Source: Marinobacter algicola DG893
Lineage (GTDB): Bacteria > Pseudomonadota > Gammaproteobacteria > Pseudomonadales > Oleiphilaceae
DNA: 64,000 bases
NCBI RefSeq assembly: GCF_000170835.1
Contig: NZ_ABCP01000009.1
Location: 62,001 to 126,000, forward strand
Reading direction: 5' to 3'
Position 1 is the first letter of the stretch. Each line of letters starts with the position of its first letter. Shown here in pieces: positions 18,243 to 27,995 of the stretch. The notes beneath the pieces are model-generated. The model saw only the letters and a list, made by a program, of their open reading frames with translations. It was not told the origin of the DNA and ran no database searches. Position numbers and translations under genes: made by a program.

Positions 18243-19016
18243 TCAATCCCGAACAACAATCCCCTGAGCCTTCATAAACGCCTTGGCCTCTGGAATTGTA
18301 TGCTGCCCGAAGTGAAAGATGGACGCCGCCAGCACAGCATCCGCGCGACCCTCGGTCACACCATCTGCCAAATGCTGAAGTTCGCCAACGCCGCCTGAGG
18401 CGATCACGGGCACCGATACAGCGTCGCTGATTGCACGGGTCAGTCCCAGGTCAAATCCGATCTTGGTGCCGTCCCGGTCCATGCTGGTCAGCAGCAATTC
18501 ACCGGCACCCATGGCGGTCATCTTGCACGCCCATTCAACGGCATCCAGCCCTGTCGGCTTGCGCCCACCGTGGGTGAAGATCTCCCATCGGGGCTCTTCT
18601 CCTTCACCACTGACACGCTTGGCATCAATGGCGACAACGATACACTGACTGCCAAAACGTTCCGCAGCCTCACGCACGAATTCCGGATTGAATACTGCCG
18701 CAGTATTGATAGACACCTTGTCCGCCCCGGCATTCAGCAGCTTTCGGATGTCTTCAACAGTGCGCACACCACCACCCACCGTCAGCGGAATAAACACTTC
18801 AGCCGCCATGCGCTCCACAGTTTCATAGGTGGTATCGCGGCTTTCGTGACTGGCGGTGATGTCCAGGAAGGTGATTTCGTCGGCGCCCTGCTCATTGTAT
18901 TTTCGGGCCACTTCCACAGGGTCACCGGCATCGCGGATATCGACGAAGTTCACGCCTTTCACAACGCGCCCCTTATCGACATCCAGGCAGGGAATGATGC
19001 GTTTTGCCAGAGCCAT
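18243..19016 (-). CDS. hisF: HisF, imidazole glycerol phosphate synthase cyclase subunit
   Basis: This is HisF, 257 residues, the TIM-barrel cyclase that uses ammonia from HisH to form imidazole glycerol phosphate and AICAR. Catalytic aspartates are visible in [15 protein letters not shown] (residue 11) and VVAIDAKRV (about 130). Phosphate-binding loops include LTVGGGVRT and VIASGGVGE. It is the last gene of the hisB-hisH-hisA-hisF cluster, 8 bases after hisA. It converges on yibQ with a 9-base gap. Confidence 0.97.
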   Translation of the reverse strand: MALAKRIIPCLDVDKGRVVKGVNFVDIRDAGDPVEVARKYNEQGADEITFLDITASHESRDTTYETVERMAAEVFIPLTVGGGVRTVEDIRKLLNAGADKVSINTAAVFNPEFVREAAERFGSQCIVVAIDAKRVSGEGEEPRWEIFTHGGRKPTGLDAVEWACKMTAMGAGELLLTSMDRDGTKIGFDLGLTRAISDAVSVPVIASGGVGELQHLADGVTEGRADAVLAASIFHFGQHTIPEAKAFMKAQGIVVRD

Positions 19017-19024
19017 AATTCGTA

Positions 19025-19762
19025 TTACCCCTTCAGGCTGTCGCAGAAGGCCTGCGCTTCGGCCATGTCAAGAGTGCCCTCATAGATGGCACGGCCGGTA
19101 ATGGCGCCCAGGATGCCCTTGTCAGCCACAGTAGCAAGGCGTTTGAGATCATCCATATTGGTAACGCCGCCAGAAGCGATCACAGGGATACCGCCTTCTT
19201 CCGCCAGTGCAGCGGTGGCTTCCACGTTCACGCCCTGCATCATGCCGTCGCGGCTGATGTCGGTGTAGACAATGGCCTCGACGCCGTCATTGGCAAACCG
19301 CTTCGCCAGATCGGTCGCCATAACTTCAGACACTTCCGCCCAGCCGTCAGTGGCGACACGACCGTCTTTGGCGTCCAGGCCAACAATAATGTGACCGGGA
19401 AAGCGCTTGCACATATCAGTAACGAATTCCGGCTCTTTCACGGCCTTGGTACCAATAATGACCCACTGTACGCCGGCTTTCAGATAGGCCTCAATGGTTG
19501 AGGCCGAACGAATACCGCCGCCAATCTGGATGGGCAAATCCGGGTACTTGCGAGCGATGGCCTGGACGATTTCACCGTTGACGGGCTCGCCGGCGAAGGC
19601 GCCATTCAGGTCCACCAGATGCAGGCGGCGGGCGCCAGCATCCACCCAGCGCGTTGCCATATCAACAGGATCGTCACCGAAAACGGTGGAGTCGTCCATA
19701 CGGCCCTGGCGCAGTCTTACGCATTTGCCGTCTTTAAGGTCTATGGCCGGGATGATCAGCAT
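19025..19762 (-). CDS. hisA: HisA, ProFAR isomerase
   Basis: This is HisA, 245 residues, the TIM-barrel isomerase that converts ProFAR to PRFAR in histidine synthesis. It shows the catalytic aspartate in [15 protein letters not shown], the first phosphate loop QIGGGIRS, the second catalytic aspartate in [11 protein letters not shown], and [12 protein letters not shown]. Its start overlaps the hisH stop by 7 bases, which indicates translational coupling. Confidence 0.97.
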   Translation of the reverse strand: MLIIPAIDLKDGKCVRLRQGRMDDSTVFGDDPVDMATRWVDAGARRLHLVDLNGAFAGEPVNGEIVQAIARKYPDLPIQIGGGIRSASTIEAYLKAGVQWVIIGTKAVKEPEFVTDMCKRFPGHIIVGLDAKDGRVATDGWAEVSEVMATDLAKRFANDGVEAIVYTDISRDGMMQGVNVEATAALAEEGGIPVIASGGVTNMDDLKRLATVADKGILGAITGRAIYEGTLDMAEAQAFCDSLKG

Positions 19763-20397
19763 GTTCCAGTCCAGTTGGTAAAGTTTTTCAGTAACTGCAG
19801 TCCCGCCCGAGCACTTTTTTCGGGGTGGAACTGCACCGCAAAGATGTTGTCTCTCGCCACTGCTGCCGCGAGGTCGACGCCGTAATGGGTACGGCCGGCG
19901 ATGTCCGGGTTGCGCTCGGCTTCAGCGTAGTAGCTGTGCACGAAATAGAAGCGGTCGCCGTCGGGGATATCATGCCAAAGCGGGTGATCCATGGCCTGGT
20001 GCACTTCGTTCCAGCCCATATGAGGCACCTTCAGGCGCTCACCATGTTCGGTAAGGTTGTCACCAAAAAAACGAACTTCCGATGGGAACAGATCAATGCA
20101 GTCCACCCAGCCGTTTTCCTCGCTTCGGGACATCAGCGCCTGCATGCCTACGCAGATACCAAGCAAAGGTCTGTCAGCAGAGACTTCCCGCACCAGACTA
20201 TCAATGCCAAGGCGACGAATTTCCGCCATACAGTCACGGATGGCGCCCACGCCCGGGAGTATTACCCGGTCCGCGCTGCGGATCTGCTCGGCGTTATCGG
20301 TGACCAGAACACGGGCGTCCGGTGCGACGTGCTCGACCGCTTTGCTGACGGAATGAAGGTTACCCATGCCGTAATCAATAATGGCAACGGTTTTCAT
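19756..20397 (-). CDS. hisH: HisH, glutaminase subunit of IGP synthase
   Basis: This is HisH, 213 residues, the class I glutamine amidotransferase that supplies ammonia to HisF. It has the N-terminal [14 protein letters not shown], the oxyanion strand [12 protein letters not shown], the nucleophile C82 in [12 protein letters not shown], and the His/Glu pair in VQFHPEKSA. It sits between hisB (53-base gap) and hisA (overlap). Confidence 0.96.
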   Translation of the reverse strand: MKTVAIIDYGMGNLHSVSKAVEHVAPDARVLVTDNAEQIRSADRVILPGVGAIRDCMAEIRRLGIDSLVREVSADRPLLGICVGMQALMSRSEENGWVDCIDLFPSEVRFFGDNLTEHGERLKVPHMGWNEVHQAMDHPLWHDIPDGDRFYFVHSYYAEAERNPDIAGRTHYGVDLAAAVARDNIFAVQFHPEKSARAGLQLLKNFTNWTGTC

Positions 20398-20450
20398 GCG
20401 AAGAGAGACTTCCTGAATCGTGGTTCTGTCTTGGTTAAGGACCGGGCCGC

Positions 20451-21044
20451 TTACAGCGACCCTTTGGTGGACGGGGTAATACCCGCCATTCGCTCGTCCA
20501 TTTCAATGGCCATGCGCAGGGCGCGACCGAAGGCCTTGAACACGGTTTCAATCTGGTGGTGGGTGTTCTTGCCCTTCAGGTTATCGATGTGCAAGGTGAC
20601 CATGGAGTGGTTCACAAAGCCGTGGAAGAACTCTTCAAACAGATCCACATCAAACCCGCCCACGGCACCACGGGTATAGGGCACATCCATCATCAGGCCA
20701 GGGCGGCCGGAAAGATCAATCACCACACGGGACAGTGCTTCGTCCAGAGGCACGTAGGCATGGCCGTAACGACGGATACCCTTCTTGTCGCCAACCGCCT
20801 GCTTGAAGGCCTGGCCCAGGGTAATACCAATGTCTTCCACCGTGTGGTGGTCATCAATGTGCAGATCGCCCTTGGAGACAATGTTCAGGTCCACCAGCCC
20901 GTGGCGGGCAATCTGATCCATCATGTGCTCAAGGAACGGCACGCCCGTGTCGAAGCTGGACTTGCCGGTGCCATCGAGATCAATCTCGACAGTGATCTGT
21001 GTTTCCAGGGTATTTCTTTCTACCCGAGCCTTGCGTTCGGCCAT
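20451..21044 (-). CDS. hisB: HisB, imidazoleglycerol-phosphate dehydratase (monofunctional)
   Basis: This is a 197-residue, single-domain imidazoleglycerol-phosphate dehydratase. It lacks the phosphatase domain fused in enterobacterial HisB. It carries the paired metal-binding motifs [11 protein letters not shown] and [17 protein letters not shown], and SGRPGL in the middle. The ATG at 21044 is chosen over an upstream in-frame ATG (21071) because a GGAG site precedes it and [12 protein letters not shown] is the usual N terminus. It is the first gene of the his cluster. Confidence 0.96.
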   Translation of the reverse strand: MAERKARVERNTLETQITVEIDLDGTGKSSFDTGVPFLEHMMDQIARHGLVDLNIVSKGDLHIDDHHTVEDIGITLGQAFKQAVGDKKGIRRYGHAYVPLDEALSRVVIDLSGRPGLMMDVPYTRGAVGGFDVDLFEEFFHGFVNHSMVTLHIDNLKGKNTHHQIETVFKAFGRALRMAIEMDERMAGITPSTKGSL

Positions 21045-21094
21045 GGGGACTCCAAAGTCATCAGTCGGCACATGCCGGAAAAGTGTCTGCGCGC

Positions 21095-21123
21095 ATTATA
21101 CCTTTTATGATTCCCCGCGTCCC
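21095..21123 (-). promoter_or_regulatory. Probable promoter of the hisBHAF operon
   Basis: On the minus strand a perfect TATAAT (21100-21095) lies about 50 bases before the hisB start codon. At 17 bases upstream is only a weak -35 (GGGACG at 21123-21118). No histidine leader peptide or attenuator hairpin is apparent in the short leader. Confidence 0.5.
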
Positions 21124-21157
21124 GCAATGGCCTTTATAGCCTTGATAGCAACGACCA

Positions 21158-21619
21158 TCAGAACGCTTTCTTGAGGTTACTCATGTAGGTATCGACCAGG
21201 CTGTTGAACTCGTGCTTGATCACGGGGCTGATTGCCAGTTTCAACAGGCTCGGCAGCGGCACGGTCAGCTCGGCGCTGGTCTGAAATTTCACCGAAGTAG
21301 TGCTATCGTCTTTCTTTTTGAGGGCCCAGGAGCCTTTTACCACGCCATTACCCTCGCCTTTCACCGGCTCCCAGGTAATCCTGCCGTTGTCTTTGTCCGC
21401 GAAGTACTTGCACGCGTAAACAGACTGGATGGCATGCTTGTCCACGCCCACCTTTTCCATTTCCCAGCGATAAGCGTTATCCCCCAGGTCCACCAGGTTA
21501 TGCACCTTGGGGAAATGGCTTGCCGATGCGGGTACGTCCGCCAGCAGCTCGAACACTTCGTCATATCCGGCGGGCAGGTCCAGTTCCCGGTTAAGCTCAA
21601 TAGAAACAGTAATAGCCAC
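21158..21619 (-). CDS. SRPBCC-family lipid-binding-like protein
   Basis: This 153-residue protein has the SRPBCC (START/Bet v1-like) pattern: an N-terminal strand MAITVSIELNRELDLPA, helix YDEVFELLADVPASASHFP, and a C-terminal amphipathic helix SLLKLAISPVIKHEFNSLVDTYMSNLKKAF. Such folds bind hydrophobic ligands. No catalytic motif is recognised and neighbours (hisB, asmA) do not reveal a ligand. It has no signal peptide. Homologues in related bacteria are annotated only as SRPBCC family proteins. Confidence 0.7.
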   Translation of the reverse strand: MAITVSIELNRELDLPAGYDEVFELLADVPASASHFPKVHNLVDLGDNAYRWEMEKVGVDKHAIQSVYACKYFADKDNGRITWEPVKGEGNGVVKGSWALKKKDDSTTSVKFQTSAELTVPLPSLLKLAISPVIKHEFNSLVDTYMSNLKKAF

Positions 21620-21804
21620 TGCTTGCTCCTTTTTATCGTTGTAAGACGCGCTTTATATCGTTGTGTAGAAATAAGGTGCCTATTTTGGCTGATCACTAAC
21701 GTATTGTCATACACTCAGGCTTTTATTTTGTTACCCCTGGGTTATCCTTGGGCTAATCACAAGCCCAGTTACCGGACACGAATTAACGGAAGGACGCCAA
21801 AATC

Positions 21805-24006
21805 ATGAAAGCTGTTCGCTATGTGGCTCTAGCCATCGTTGGCCTGCTCATTCTTGCCGTTGCCGCCGTCGCTATCGCGGTTGCCGTTATCGACCCGAAC
21901 ACCTATAAGCCACAGATTGAGAAAGTGGTCGAGAACAAAACCAACCTTGACCTGATCCTGGCCGGGGATATTGGCTGGTCTTTCATCCCTTTGGGCCTGG
22001 AACTGAACGACGTTGAGGCCACCCTGGAAGACGAACGCCTGGTCAAGCTTGAACAACTGGTGGCGCAGGTCAGCTTCTGGTCCCTGGTAACCATGTCGCC
22101 TCGGGTAGACACTTTCCTGTTGAGCGGGCTGGACGCCAATCTGTCTGTCGATAAAAACGGCAACGGTAACTGGACGCGGATCATGCCGGAAGGGGAAGAA
22201 CAGCCTCAGCAGGAAGATCCCGCCGCGCCAGCCGAAACCGCTGAAGAACAGCCGAAGGAAAGCGGCACCAGCAAGCCTTTGAACTTCAACGTAGAGAACG
22301 TGGAAATCAGCAACGCTCGCGTTCATTACGAAGATAAGGGCACGGGCCAGGCATTTACTCTGGAAGATTTCACCGTAAACGCCAGCGAGATCACCCTGGG
22401 GTCAAGCTTCCCGTTGGGGGTGTCGTTCCGCTTCGCCACCAACCAGCCACAGTTTGAAGTTCAGGGCGACATCAGTGCCCGCCTGGCCGCCAATGAAGCC
22501 CTAAACGAATTCGGCGTGTCCGACCTGGAAGCCATCTTCGACATGAACGGCGAGCCCTTTGGTGGTGAATCCGTTCGCGCCGAGATCGCCGGCTCTCTGG
22601 AGGCCAACCTGGAAAACGAAACCGCCACGCTTAATGGCTTTACAGCCAGCCTGGCCGACCTGAAGCTGAACACCGACCTGACGGTGAACGGATTTGGTGA
22701 CAAGCCGCAACTCGAAGGCAGCCTCAGCATTGACGAATTTTCTCTCAAAGCACTTCTGGCGGCCCTTGGCCAACCCGCTATCGAAACAGAGGATCCTGAC
22801 GTCATGAAGGCCGTCGCCTTCTCCACCAACATCGGCGGCCCCGCTGGCACTGTGGAACTCAGCGACCTGACCATCAGCCTGGACGATACTACTTTCCAGG
22901 GCAGCGCCAGCTATGCATTGGCCAACAGCGCCATTGGCCTGAATCTCCAGGGCGACGCGATCAATGCTGACCGCTATCTGCCGCCTGCCAGTGAAGAACA
23001 ATCCGAGGCAACCGCCGAGGAAGCGCCCCAAGGTGGTGGCGCCCCTGCGGAAGAAGGCGACTTGCTGCCATTGGAAACCCTCCGATCACTGGCTCTGGAC
23101 ATCAAACTCGGCCTGGGCGAACTGATTGTCAGCAACCTCACCATCAAGGAAATCAAGTCGGTCATCACCGCACGCAATGGTGTGCTGGAGGTGCAGGATT
23201 TCAGCGGCAAACTGTACGAAGGCTCCTTCGGCGCCAAAGTGACCCTGGATGCCCGCACCGACAATCCGAAGTGGACCATCGGCTCCAAGGTCAACAACGT
23301 GCAGACCCTGCCATTACTAACCGACCTTGCCGAAGTCGACATGCTTGCCGGTGGCGCCAACCTTTCCGTGGATGTGAATACCACAGGCAATCGCATTTCC
23401 GCCCTGCGCAGTAACGCCAAGGGCGATATCAACTTCAATCTGGCCGAAGGTGAGTTCACCCGCATGAACCTCACTCGCATGGCGTGCCAGGGCATAGCAC
23501 TGGCCAACCAGGAAAGCCTCTCCACTTCGGACTGGGGCACCAGTACGCCGTTCAACGACATGAAAGGCACCCTCAAGATTGACGGCAATACCCTGAATAA
23601 CACGGACCTTGTGGCTGCCCTCGCCGGCATGAGACTGGAAGGCGACGGCACGGTGGACCTGGCTGCTTCCGACCTGGATTACGAAGTTGGCCTGCGGATC
23701 GTGGGCGAGATCCACCGGGACGAAGCTTGCCGAGTGACCGAATACGTTGAAAACGTGGTGATCCCGGTTGAGTGCCGCGGCGACTTCGCGGAAGACCCGG
23801 CCGGCCTCTGCTCCTTCGACGGTTCACGCTTCCGCGACACCCTGAAGACCATTGCCGCCAACGCTGCCAAAGCCAAGGCGCGCGAAAAAGTGGACGAAGC
23901 CAAATCCAAAGCGGAAGACAAAGTCTCCGAAAAACTGAAAGAGAAGCTGGGTGAAGAGAGCGGCGAAAAGGTGAAAGACGCCCTCAAGGGCCTGTTCGGT
24001 CAATGA
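21805..24006 (+). CDS. asmA: AsmA-family protein
   Basis: This 733-residue AsmA family protein is anchored by one N-terminal membrane helix (about residues 5-28) and otherwise periplasmic. It shows AsmA hallmarks: [31 protein letters not shown] near the start, and [14 protein letters not shown] in the C-terminal conserved region. Between them is a low-complexity Glu/Ala/Pro linker (about 130-155) and another near 395-410. The last 60 residues form a highly charged helix rich in [18 protein letters not shown]. Family members affect phospholipid transport and outer-membrane assembly. It overlaps mutY by four bases (ATGA). Confidence 0.88.
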   Translation: MKAVRYVALAIVGLLILAVAAVAIAVAVIDPNTYKPQIEKVVENKTNLDLILAGDIGWSFIPLGLELNDVEATLEDERLVKLEQLVAQVSFWSLVTMSPRVDTFLLSGLDANLSVDKNGNGNWTRIMPEGEEQPQQEDPAAPAETAEEQPKESGTSKPLNFNVENVEISNARVHYEDKGTGQAFTLEDFTVNASEITLGSSFPLGVSFRFATNQPQFEVQGDISARLAANEALNEFGVSDLEAIFDMNGEPFGGESVRAEIAGSLEANLENETATLNGFTASLADLKLNTDLTVNGFGDKPQLEGSLSIDEFSLKALLAALGQPAIETEDPDVMKAVAFSTNIGGPAGTVELSDLTISLDDTTFQGSASYALANSAIGLNLQGDAINADRYLPPASEEQSEATAEEAPQGGGAPAEEGDLLPLETLRSLALDIKLGLGELIVSNLTIKEIKSVITARNGVLEVQDFSGKLYEGSFGAKVTLDARTDNPKWTIGSKVNNVQTLPLLTDLAEVDMLAGGANLSVDVNTTGNRISALRSNAKGDINFNLAEGEFTRMNLTRMACQGIALANQESLSTSDWGTSTPFNDMKGTLKIDGNTLNNTDLVAALAGMRLEGDGTVDLAASDLDYEVGLRIVGEIHRDEACRVTEYVENVVIPVECRGDFAEDPAGLCSFDGSRFRDTLKTIAANAAKAKAREKVDEAKSKAEDKVSEKLKEKLGEESGEKVKDALKGLFGQ

Positions 24007-25067
24007 ACGACGGTTTTGCCCAAAAGCTTCTCGCCTGGTACGACGAAAACGGCAGGCACGACCTGCCCTGGCATCATGACCGGAACCCATACCGCGTGTG
24101 GGTTTCGGAAATCATGCTGCAGCAAACCCAGGTGACCACTGTTATTCCCTACTTCGAAGCCTTTATGCAGCGCTTTCCAGACGTGAAAGCGCTCGCTTCT
24201 GCACCGGTGGATGACGTTCTCAGCCATTGGTCCGGCCTTGGCTACTACGCCCGCGCCCGCAACCTCCAGAAAGCGGCGCAACAGGTGGCCAACGAGCACG
24301 GAGGCGAGTTTCCCGGCAACCTGGAACAGCTCCAGGCCCTGCCCGGCATTGGCCGCTCCACCGCGGCGGCCATCCTTGCCCAGGCCTTCCAGCAACGGGC
24401 AGCCATATTGGACGGCAACGTGAAACGGGTACTGGCCCGCTACCACGCCATCCCCGGCTGGCCGGGTAAAACCGACGTGCTCAACCAACTTTGGGAGCGC
24501 GCTGAAGAACACACGCCCGATGCACGCATCCGCGACTACACCCAGGCCATCATGGATCTGGGCGCCATGGTCTGCACCCGCAGCCGTCCAGCGTGCGACA
24601 ACTGCCCACTACAGAACGGGTGCGACGCCTATGCCAACAACGAAACCAGCCTCTACCCCGGCTCAAAGCCGAAGAAAGCCAAGCCCGAAAAAACCACCTG
24701 GATGGTGATACTGGAAGATCACCAAGGTCGTATCCTGCTGGAACGCAGGCCTCCCAGCGGCATCTGGGGCGGCCTCTGGAGCCTTCCGGAACTGGACCCG
24801 GCCTACGGCCCGGAAGAACTGCCAGACGCCTGCGAACAGGCCTTCGGCTTCCACTGTGGCGAACCGGAACTTACCAGCGGCTTTCGGCACACCTTCAGCC
24901 ATTACCACCTTCATATCCAGCCGGCACGGCTCACCGTACAAAGCCCCGCTCACATCAATGATCGGGACAGCTACAAATGGGTCCACCGGGACCAGGCCCT
25001 TACCCTCGGCCTGCCGGCCCCCATTCGCACACTGCTGACCGCGCCGGAACAAACCCTCTTGCTTTGA
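24003..25067 (+). CDS. mutY: MutY, adenine DNA glycosylase
   Basis: This is MutY, 354 residues, which removes adenine mispaired with 8-oxoguanine. Catalytic Glu36 lies in [10 protein letters not shown], the helix-hairpin-helix in [12 protein letters not shown], and catalytic Asp137 in ILDGNVKRV. The 4Fe-4S ligands are C191, C198, C201 and C207 with the standard 6-2-5 spacing. The C-terminal NUDIX-like domain (about 230-345) reads out 8-oxoguanine. The start codon overlaps the asmA stop (ATGA). It is followed by yggX, which is co-regulated with mutY in E. coli. Confidence 0.97.
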   Translation: MNDGFAQKLLAWYDENGRHDLPWHHDRNPYRVWVSEIMLQQTQVTTVIPYFEAFMQRFPDVKALASAPVDDVLSHWSGLGYYARARNLQKAAQQVANEHGGEFPGNLEQLQALPGIGRSTAAAILAQAFQQRAAILDGNVKRVLARYHAIPGWPGKTDVLNQLWERAEEHTPDARIRDYTQAIMDLGAMVCTRSRPACDNCPLQNGCDAYANNETSLYPGSKPKKAKPEKTTWMVILEDHQGRILLERRPPSGIWGGLWSLPELDPAYGPEELPDACEQAFGFHCGEPELTSGFRHTFSHYHLHIQPARLTVQSPAHINDRDSYKWVHRDQALTLGLPAPIRTLLTAPEQTLLL

Positions 25068-25119
25068 TCTGTTATCATCCCAGCAGATTCAGCAACACCA
25101 CCTCCAAACAGGAGCAGAC

Positions 25120-25392
25120 ATGAGCCGCACCGTATTCTGTCGCAAATACCAGGAAGAACTCGAAGGGCTGGACTTCCCCCCCATGCCCGGCAAGAAAGGC
25201 GAAGACATCTACGAAAACGTCAGCAAGAAAGCCTGGGAAGAGTGGCAGGCCCAGCAAACCATGCTCATCAACGAAAAACACCTGAGCCTGATGGACCCCA
25301 ACACCCGCAAGTACCTGCAGGCGCAGATGGAGCGCTTCTTCAACAACGAGCCGTTCGACAAGGCCGAGGGGTACGTGCCGCCGGACAAGTAA
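25120..25392 (+). CDS. yggX: YggX-like Fe(II)-trafficking protein
   Basis: This is a 90-residue member of the YggX family, which protects Fe-S enzymes from oxidative damage. The conserved start [21 protein letters not shown] carries the single cysteine C7. The body ([22 protein letters not shown]) and tail match family length. A clear AGGAG site precedes the start. The mutY-yggX adjacency is conserved in gammaproteobacteria. Confidence 0.95.
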   Translation: MSRTVFCRKYQEELEGLDFPPMPGKKGEDIYENVSKKAWEEWQAQQTMLINEKHLSLMDPNTRKYLQAQMERFFNNEPFDKAEGYVPPDK

Positions 25393-25438
25393 GCTGCCAA
25401 CCTGTGGAAGCGCCTATGAAAATTTTCCCGGAACGGCC

Positions 25439-25467
25439 TTGACTCAGGCAACCTAAACCGGTTTAAT
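25439..25467 (+). promoter_or_regulatory. Promoter of tRNA-Phe
   Basis: A near-consensus sigma-70 promoter (TTGACT, 17-base spacer, TTTAAT) ends 29 bases before the tRNA. It is followed by a GC-rich discriminator (AGCGCCCC), as is usual for stringently controlled stable-RNA promoters. Confidence 0.85.
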
Positions 25468-25496
25468 AGCGCCCCGTTGCAGCAGCACCGCAACAC

Positions 25497-25572
25497 GCCC
25501 GGATAGCTCAGTCGGTAGAGCAGGGGATTGAAAATCCCCGTGTCGGTGGTTCGATTCCGCCTCCGGGCACCA
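25497..25572 (+). tRNA. tRNA-Phe (anticodon GAA)
   Basis: This is a 76-base tRNA with an encoded CCA end. The acceptor stem is GCCCGGA / TCCGGGC, and the anticodon loop is TTGAAAA with GAA at 25530-25532. The TTCGATT T-loop is present. It is nearly identical to the E. coli tRNA-Phe apart from the T-stem. It has its own promoter upstream and a terminator downstream. Confidence 0.98.
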
Positions 25573-25587
25573 TTAAGAATTTTGACG

Positions 25588-25612
25588 AAGCCCGCCATTG
25601 TGCGGGCTTTGT
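25588..25612 (+). terminator. Terminator after tRNA-Phe
   Basis: An 8-bp perfect stem (AAGCCCGC / GCGGGCTT) with a 6-base loop is followed by a T-rich stretch. It starts 15 bases after the tRNA. Confidence 0.82.
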
Positions 25613-25752
25613 TGTTTCTGATTTCAACAAAGTGTCAACGGCTTTTCAGCACAGCTTAACAACCTACAAACTTGCAGACGGTGTACGTATCGTTAGGTAA
25701 CTTTTGACACCTGAAGCGGAAGGGGCTTCCCGATATTAAGGCCCGCCTTCAT

Positions 25753-25977
25753 CTAAACAGTTAACCGTCCGACGATTCCTCGCACCCACGGCGCAACAAT
25801 TGCTACCGTTGGAAACGCTATTGGCCATGTGGTTGCACAGCTCTTAGCCCACTCCGCAACGAATCCTTCATGAACTCCTTGTGACGTTAGGAGCACGAAG
25901 GCGGATACGATGCAGACCATAATGGCAGAGAGCAGTGCACTGAATAAAACCGGGGCGAAGCGAGCGGGAATTCTCAT
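25753..25977 (-). CDS. DUF2798-like small membrane protein
   Basis: This is a 74-residue protein with two membrane helices (about residues 8-32 and 48-68). The pattern PARFAPVLFSALLSAIMVCIVSA followed by WPIAFPTVAIVAPWVRGIV fits the DUF2798 family. An AGAGGAAA site lies before the start. It is the second gene after the DUF2938 gene on the same strand (35-base gap), so both should answer to the promoter shared with the MerR regulator. Function unknown. Confidence 0.72.
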   Translation of the reverse strand: MRIPARFAPVLFSALLSAIMVCIVSAFVLLTSQGVHEGFVAEWAKSCATTWPIAFPTVAIVAPWVRGIVGRLTV

Positions 25978-26012
25978 ATAAATTTCCTCTGTTTAGTTCA
26001 TTGAGGTGAGTT

Positions 26013-26504
26013 CTAAATCGCGTAGGAATACTGCACTACCCAACCTGATATATATAATCCGAGTCCAAAAACTGCATGTGTTATAAGGCTCTGTAGACGG
26101 GCAGAGGCAGGGTGTGGTGTTCTGGAGGCGGCGACGCCAGCTCCCATACCTGGCTGCATTATCAAAAAGGGGGCTGCAACGGTACCTGTGCCAACTGCGA
26201 GAGCGGGACCAATCGTAGGATTGTAAATCCATGATTGCCCCCAGATAACAACCAATAAGGCGGCAAAGGCAACGCCTATTAGGTAGTGTGCTGTCCACCC
26301 TATTACGCGTTCTCCGAATATGGGAGAAGATTTCTCAATAGAGTTATGACGAAATTGTCCGTGAGCCATGTGACCAATCCAGCGCCCCACCATCCCAAAA
26401 TTTGGAGGAGGGATGTCGAACATAGTTCTTCGTGCCACACCCCACAGATCAGTCACTGCAGTAGCTCCAATACCGATAAATACCACGGATAGTGGAACGT
26501 TCAT
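26013..26504 (-). CDS. DUF2938-like membrane protein
   Basis: This is a 163-residue integral membrane protein with about four hydrophobic segments and the DUF2938 pattern: TAVTDLWGVARR, PNFGMVGRWIGHM, and PFLIMQPGMGAGVAASRTP. Genes of this family are often found beside a MerR-type regulator, as here. The start follows a GGAGAG site. Base composition is lower in GC than the flanking housekeeping genes. Function unknown. Divergent control by the MerR regulator suggests a stress-induced membrane function. Confidence 0.75.
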   Translation of the reverse strand: MNVPLSVVFIGIGATAVTDLWGVARRTMFDIPPPNFGMVGRWIGHMAHGQFRHNSIEKSSPIFGERVIGWTAHYLIGVAFAALLVVIWGQSWIYNPTIGPALAVGTGTVAAPFLIMQPGMGAGVAASRTPHPASARLQSLITHAVFGLGLYISGWVVQYSYAI

Positions 26505-26543
26505 AAGTCTCTCCTTGGTTTGTCTTGATTACGACCTAGTGAT

Positions 26544-26574
26544 AGCGTACAAGTTAAAGTCGACTTGAGGTCAA
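26544..26574 (-). promoter_or_regulatory. MerR/SoxR-type promoter with a SoxR-like box
   Basis: On the minus strand, TTGACC (26574-26569) and TACGCT (26549-26544) are 19 bases apart, the over-long spacing typical of MerR-family target promoters. The spacer holds an imperfect palindrome (plus strand 26553-26570, GTTAAAGT CG ACTTGAGG) that resembles the SoxR box. It would drive the DUF2938-DUF2798 genes and may autoregulate the divergent merR-type gene. Confidence 0.6.
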
Positions 26575-26583
26575 GAGATCTTT

Positions 26584-27042
26584 ATGGATATTGCCGAAGT
26601 AGCAAAACGCTCTGGAGTACCAGCTTCCAAGCTGCGTTTCTATGAAGAAAAAGGCTTAATCAGCTCCGTGGGTAGGCAAGGATTACGGCGGGTTTTTAAT
26701 GCCGACATATTGGAGCGACTGGCTTTGATTGCACTGGGGCGTGCCGCGGGGTTTTCACTCGATGAAATTGCCCAAATGATTGGGCCCAAAGGAAAGCCAA
26801 ATATTGACAGAGAGTTGCTGGAGAGTAAGGCAGATGAATTGGATCGAACTATTCAAAAGCAGATAACTATGCGCGACGGTCTTCGGCATGCCGCCGTTTG
26901 CTCTGCACCGAGTCACATGGAATGTCCAACGTTTCGTCGTTTGCTAGGCTTGGCAGCAATTGGAGAGCTTGGTAGCAATAGCACTGAGAAGCTGTCACAA
27001 AAGCGGCGCTCTAACAACGCATTGCAGCGGAAGAACCGCTGA
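26584..27042 (+). CDS. MerR-family transcriptional regulator
   Basis: This is a 152-residue MerR-family regulator. Residues 1-70 are the winged helix (MDIAEVAKRSGVPASKLRFYEEKGLI), followed by a dimerisation helix (about 75-100). The C terminus carries two cysteines, C106 and C114, in AAVCSAPSHMECPTF. The four-cysteine Fe-S motif of SoxR is absent, so it is not a canonical SoxR although its target box looks SoxR-like. It is divergent from the DUF2938 gene and probably activates it. The inducer is unknown; thiol or metal sensing through the Cys pair is inference. Confidence 0.82.
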   Translation: MDIAEVAKRSGVPASKLRFYEEKGLISSVGRQGLRRVFNADILERLALIALGRAAGFSLDEIAQMIGPKGKPNIDRELLESKADELDRTIQKQITMRDGLRHAAVCSAPSHMECPTFRRLLGLAAIGELGSNSTEKLSQKRRSNNALQRKNR

Positions 27043-27081
27043 ATGCTGCTTTAGCCTCGCAATCTAAATGATCACCTGACC

Positions 27082-27828
27082 CTACTTTTGCGCCACCGGC
27101 CTATACGCCCGATACCCTTGCCCATTAGCCCCCTTCTTCACCGTAAAATACTCAGACCTATCTACCAACAGATCAGAGAATTTCTTTGCCCCATAGGTTC
27201 TCGGATCAAAATCCGGGCGTGTGCGTTTGAGAAATGAACCTGCGGCGGAGAAGGTTGCCCAGCCCTGATCGTCCTGGGTTTGTTCCCAGGCCCGTTTTAA
27301 CAGTGCCACTTCCTCGGGGAGCTTTTCCTGTTTCTTCCTCGGGGTTTCGGATTTGGCGGGCTCATCGGGCGCAACTTCTTCCGGGTATTCCAGGTTCTCG
27401 GTAAACAGGAAATCGTCACAGGCGCTTCTGAATGAGACCGGTGTCTTTTTCTCACCGAATCCGAATACGTATATCTCGGATTCCCTGAGCCGGGAAGCCA
27501 GTTTGGTGAAGTCGCTGTCACTGGAGACCAGAGCGAACGCATCAAACTTGGAGGAGTAAAGCAGGTCCATCGCATCAATAATCATCGATGCATCAGTGGC
27601 GTTCTTGCCTTTGGTATAGGCGAATTGCTGGATGGGTTGGATCGCCAATTCGTTCAGAACGGTTTTCCAGTTTTTGAGGCTGTCTATAGACCAGTCACCA
27701 TACGCCCGCTTTACAACCACGTGGCCATGGGAAGACAGCTCTTCAATAATAAGCGGCAACTTTGACAGCTGGGCGTTATCGGCGTCTATCAGAACGGCGA
27801 TTTTCTTGTGCTGCTCAAGGTCCTTCAA
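27082..27828 (-). CDS. NYN-domain protein with C-terminal LOTUS/OST-HTH domain
   Basis: This is a roughly 248-residue protein with an N-terminal NYN (PIN-like) nuclease domain and a C-terminal LOTUS/OST-HTH RNA-binding domain. Acidic metal-site residues appear in IAVLIDADNAQ, NATDASMIIDAMDLLY and ALVSSDSDF. The LOTUS part (about 175-245) includes GWATFSAAGSFLKRTRPDFDPRTYGAKKFSDLL. The TTG at 27828 is preferred because an AAGGA site precedes it. A GTG at 27858 has no such site. The family is annotated as LabA-like. A role in RNA turnover is inferred from the domains only. Confidence 0.82.
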   Translation of the reverse strand: MKDLEQHKKIAVLIDADNAQLSKLPLIIEELSSHGHVVVKRAYGDWSIDSLKNWKTVLNELAIQPIQQFAYTKGKNATDASMIIDAMDLLYSSKFDAFALVSSDSDFTKLASRLRESEIYVFGFGEKKTPVSFRSACDDFLFTENLEYPEEVAPDEPAKSETPRKKQEKLPEEVALLKRAWEQTQDDQGWATFSAAGSFLKRTRPDFDPRTYGAKKFSDLLVDRSEYFTVKKGANGQGYRAYRPVAQK

Positions 27829-27916
27829 TGCGGTTCTTCCTTTGTTGTTGGCACACACAAGAAGAGTATCAGTTAGCAGGTTCTAAAGGCATTTATCTCC
27901 TAATCCAACAGACCTT

Positions 27917-27946
27917 TGAGCCGAATATGCCCCTCTAATCGGCTCA
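27917..27946. repeat. Inverted repeat between the NYN gene and the arfA-like gene
   Basis: A perfect 8-bp inverted repeat (TGAGCCGA / TCGGCTCA) has a 14-base spacer. No T-run follows on either strand, so it is not a classical terminator. It lies in the leader of the NYN gene and after the arfA-like gene. Confidence 0.5.
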
Positions 27947-27960
27947 TGCAAACCAAAGAC

Positions 27961-27995
27961 TTCCGCAAACCAACCCTTCAGGCCGACTTGCGGAA
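27961..27995 (-). promoter_or_regulatory. Stem-loop across the stop codon of the arfA-like gene
   Basis: Arms TTCCGCAA (27961-27968) and TTGCGGAA (27988-27995) enclose a 19-base loop that contains the TGA of the arfA-like gene. In the minus-strand mRNA the first arm is in the last codons and the second arm lies after the stop. E. coli arfA also has a hairpin near its 3' end, which makes the mRNA a tmRNA substrate. Confidence 0.55.

Noticed and set aside
20398..21157. Histidine leader peptide or attenuator before hisB
   Set aside because: The leader is short and shows no His-rich small ORF or competing hairpins.
25497..27042. Possible genomic island inserted at tRNA-Phe
   Set aside because: The downstream genes are AT-richer and a tRNA is a common target, but no integrase and no second copy of the tRNA 3' end were found in the window.
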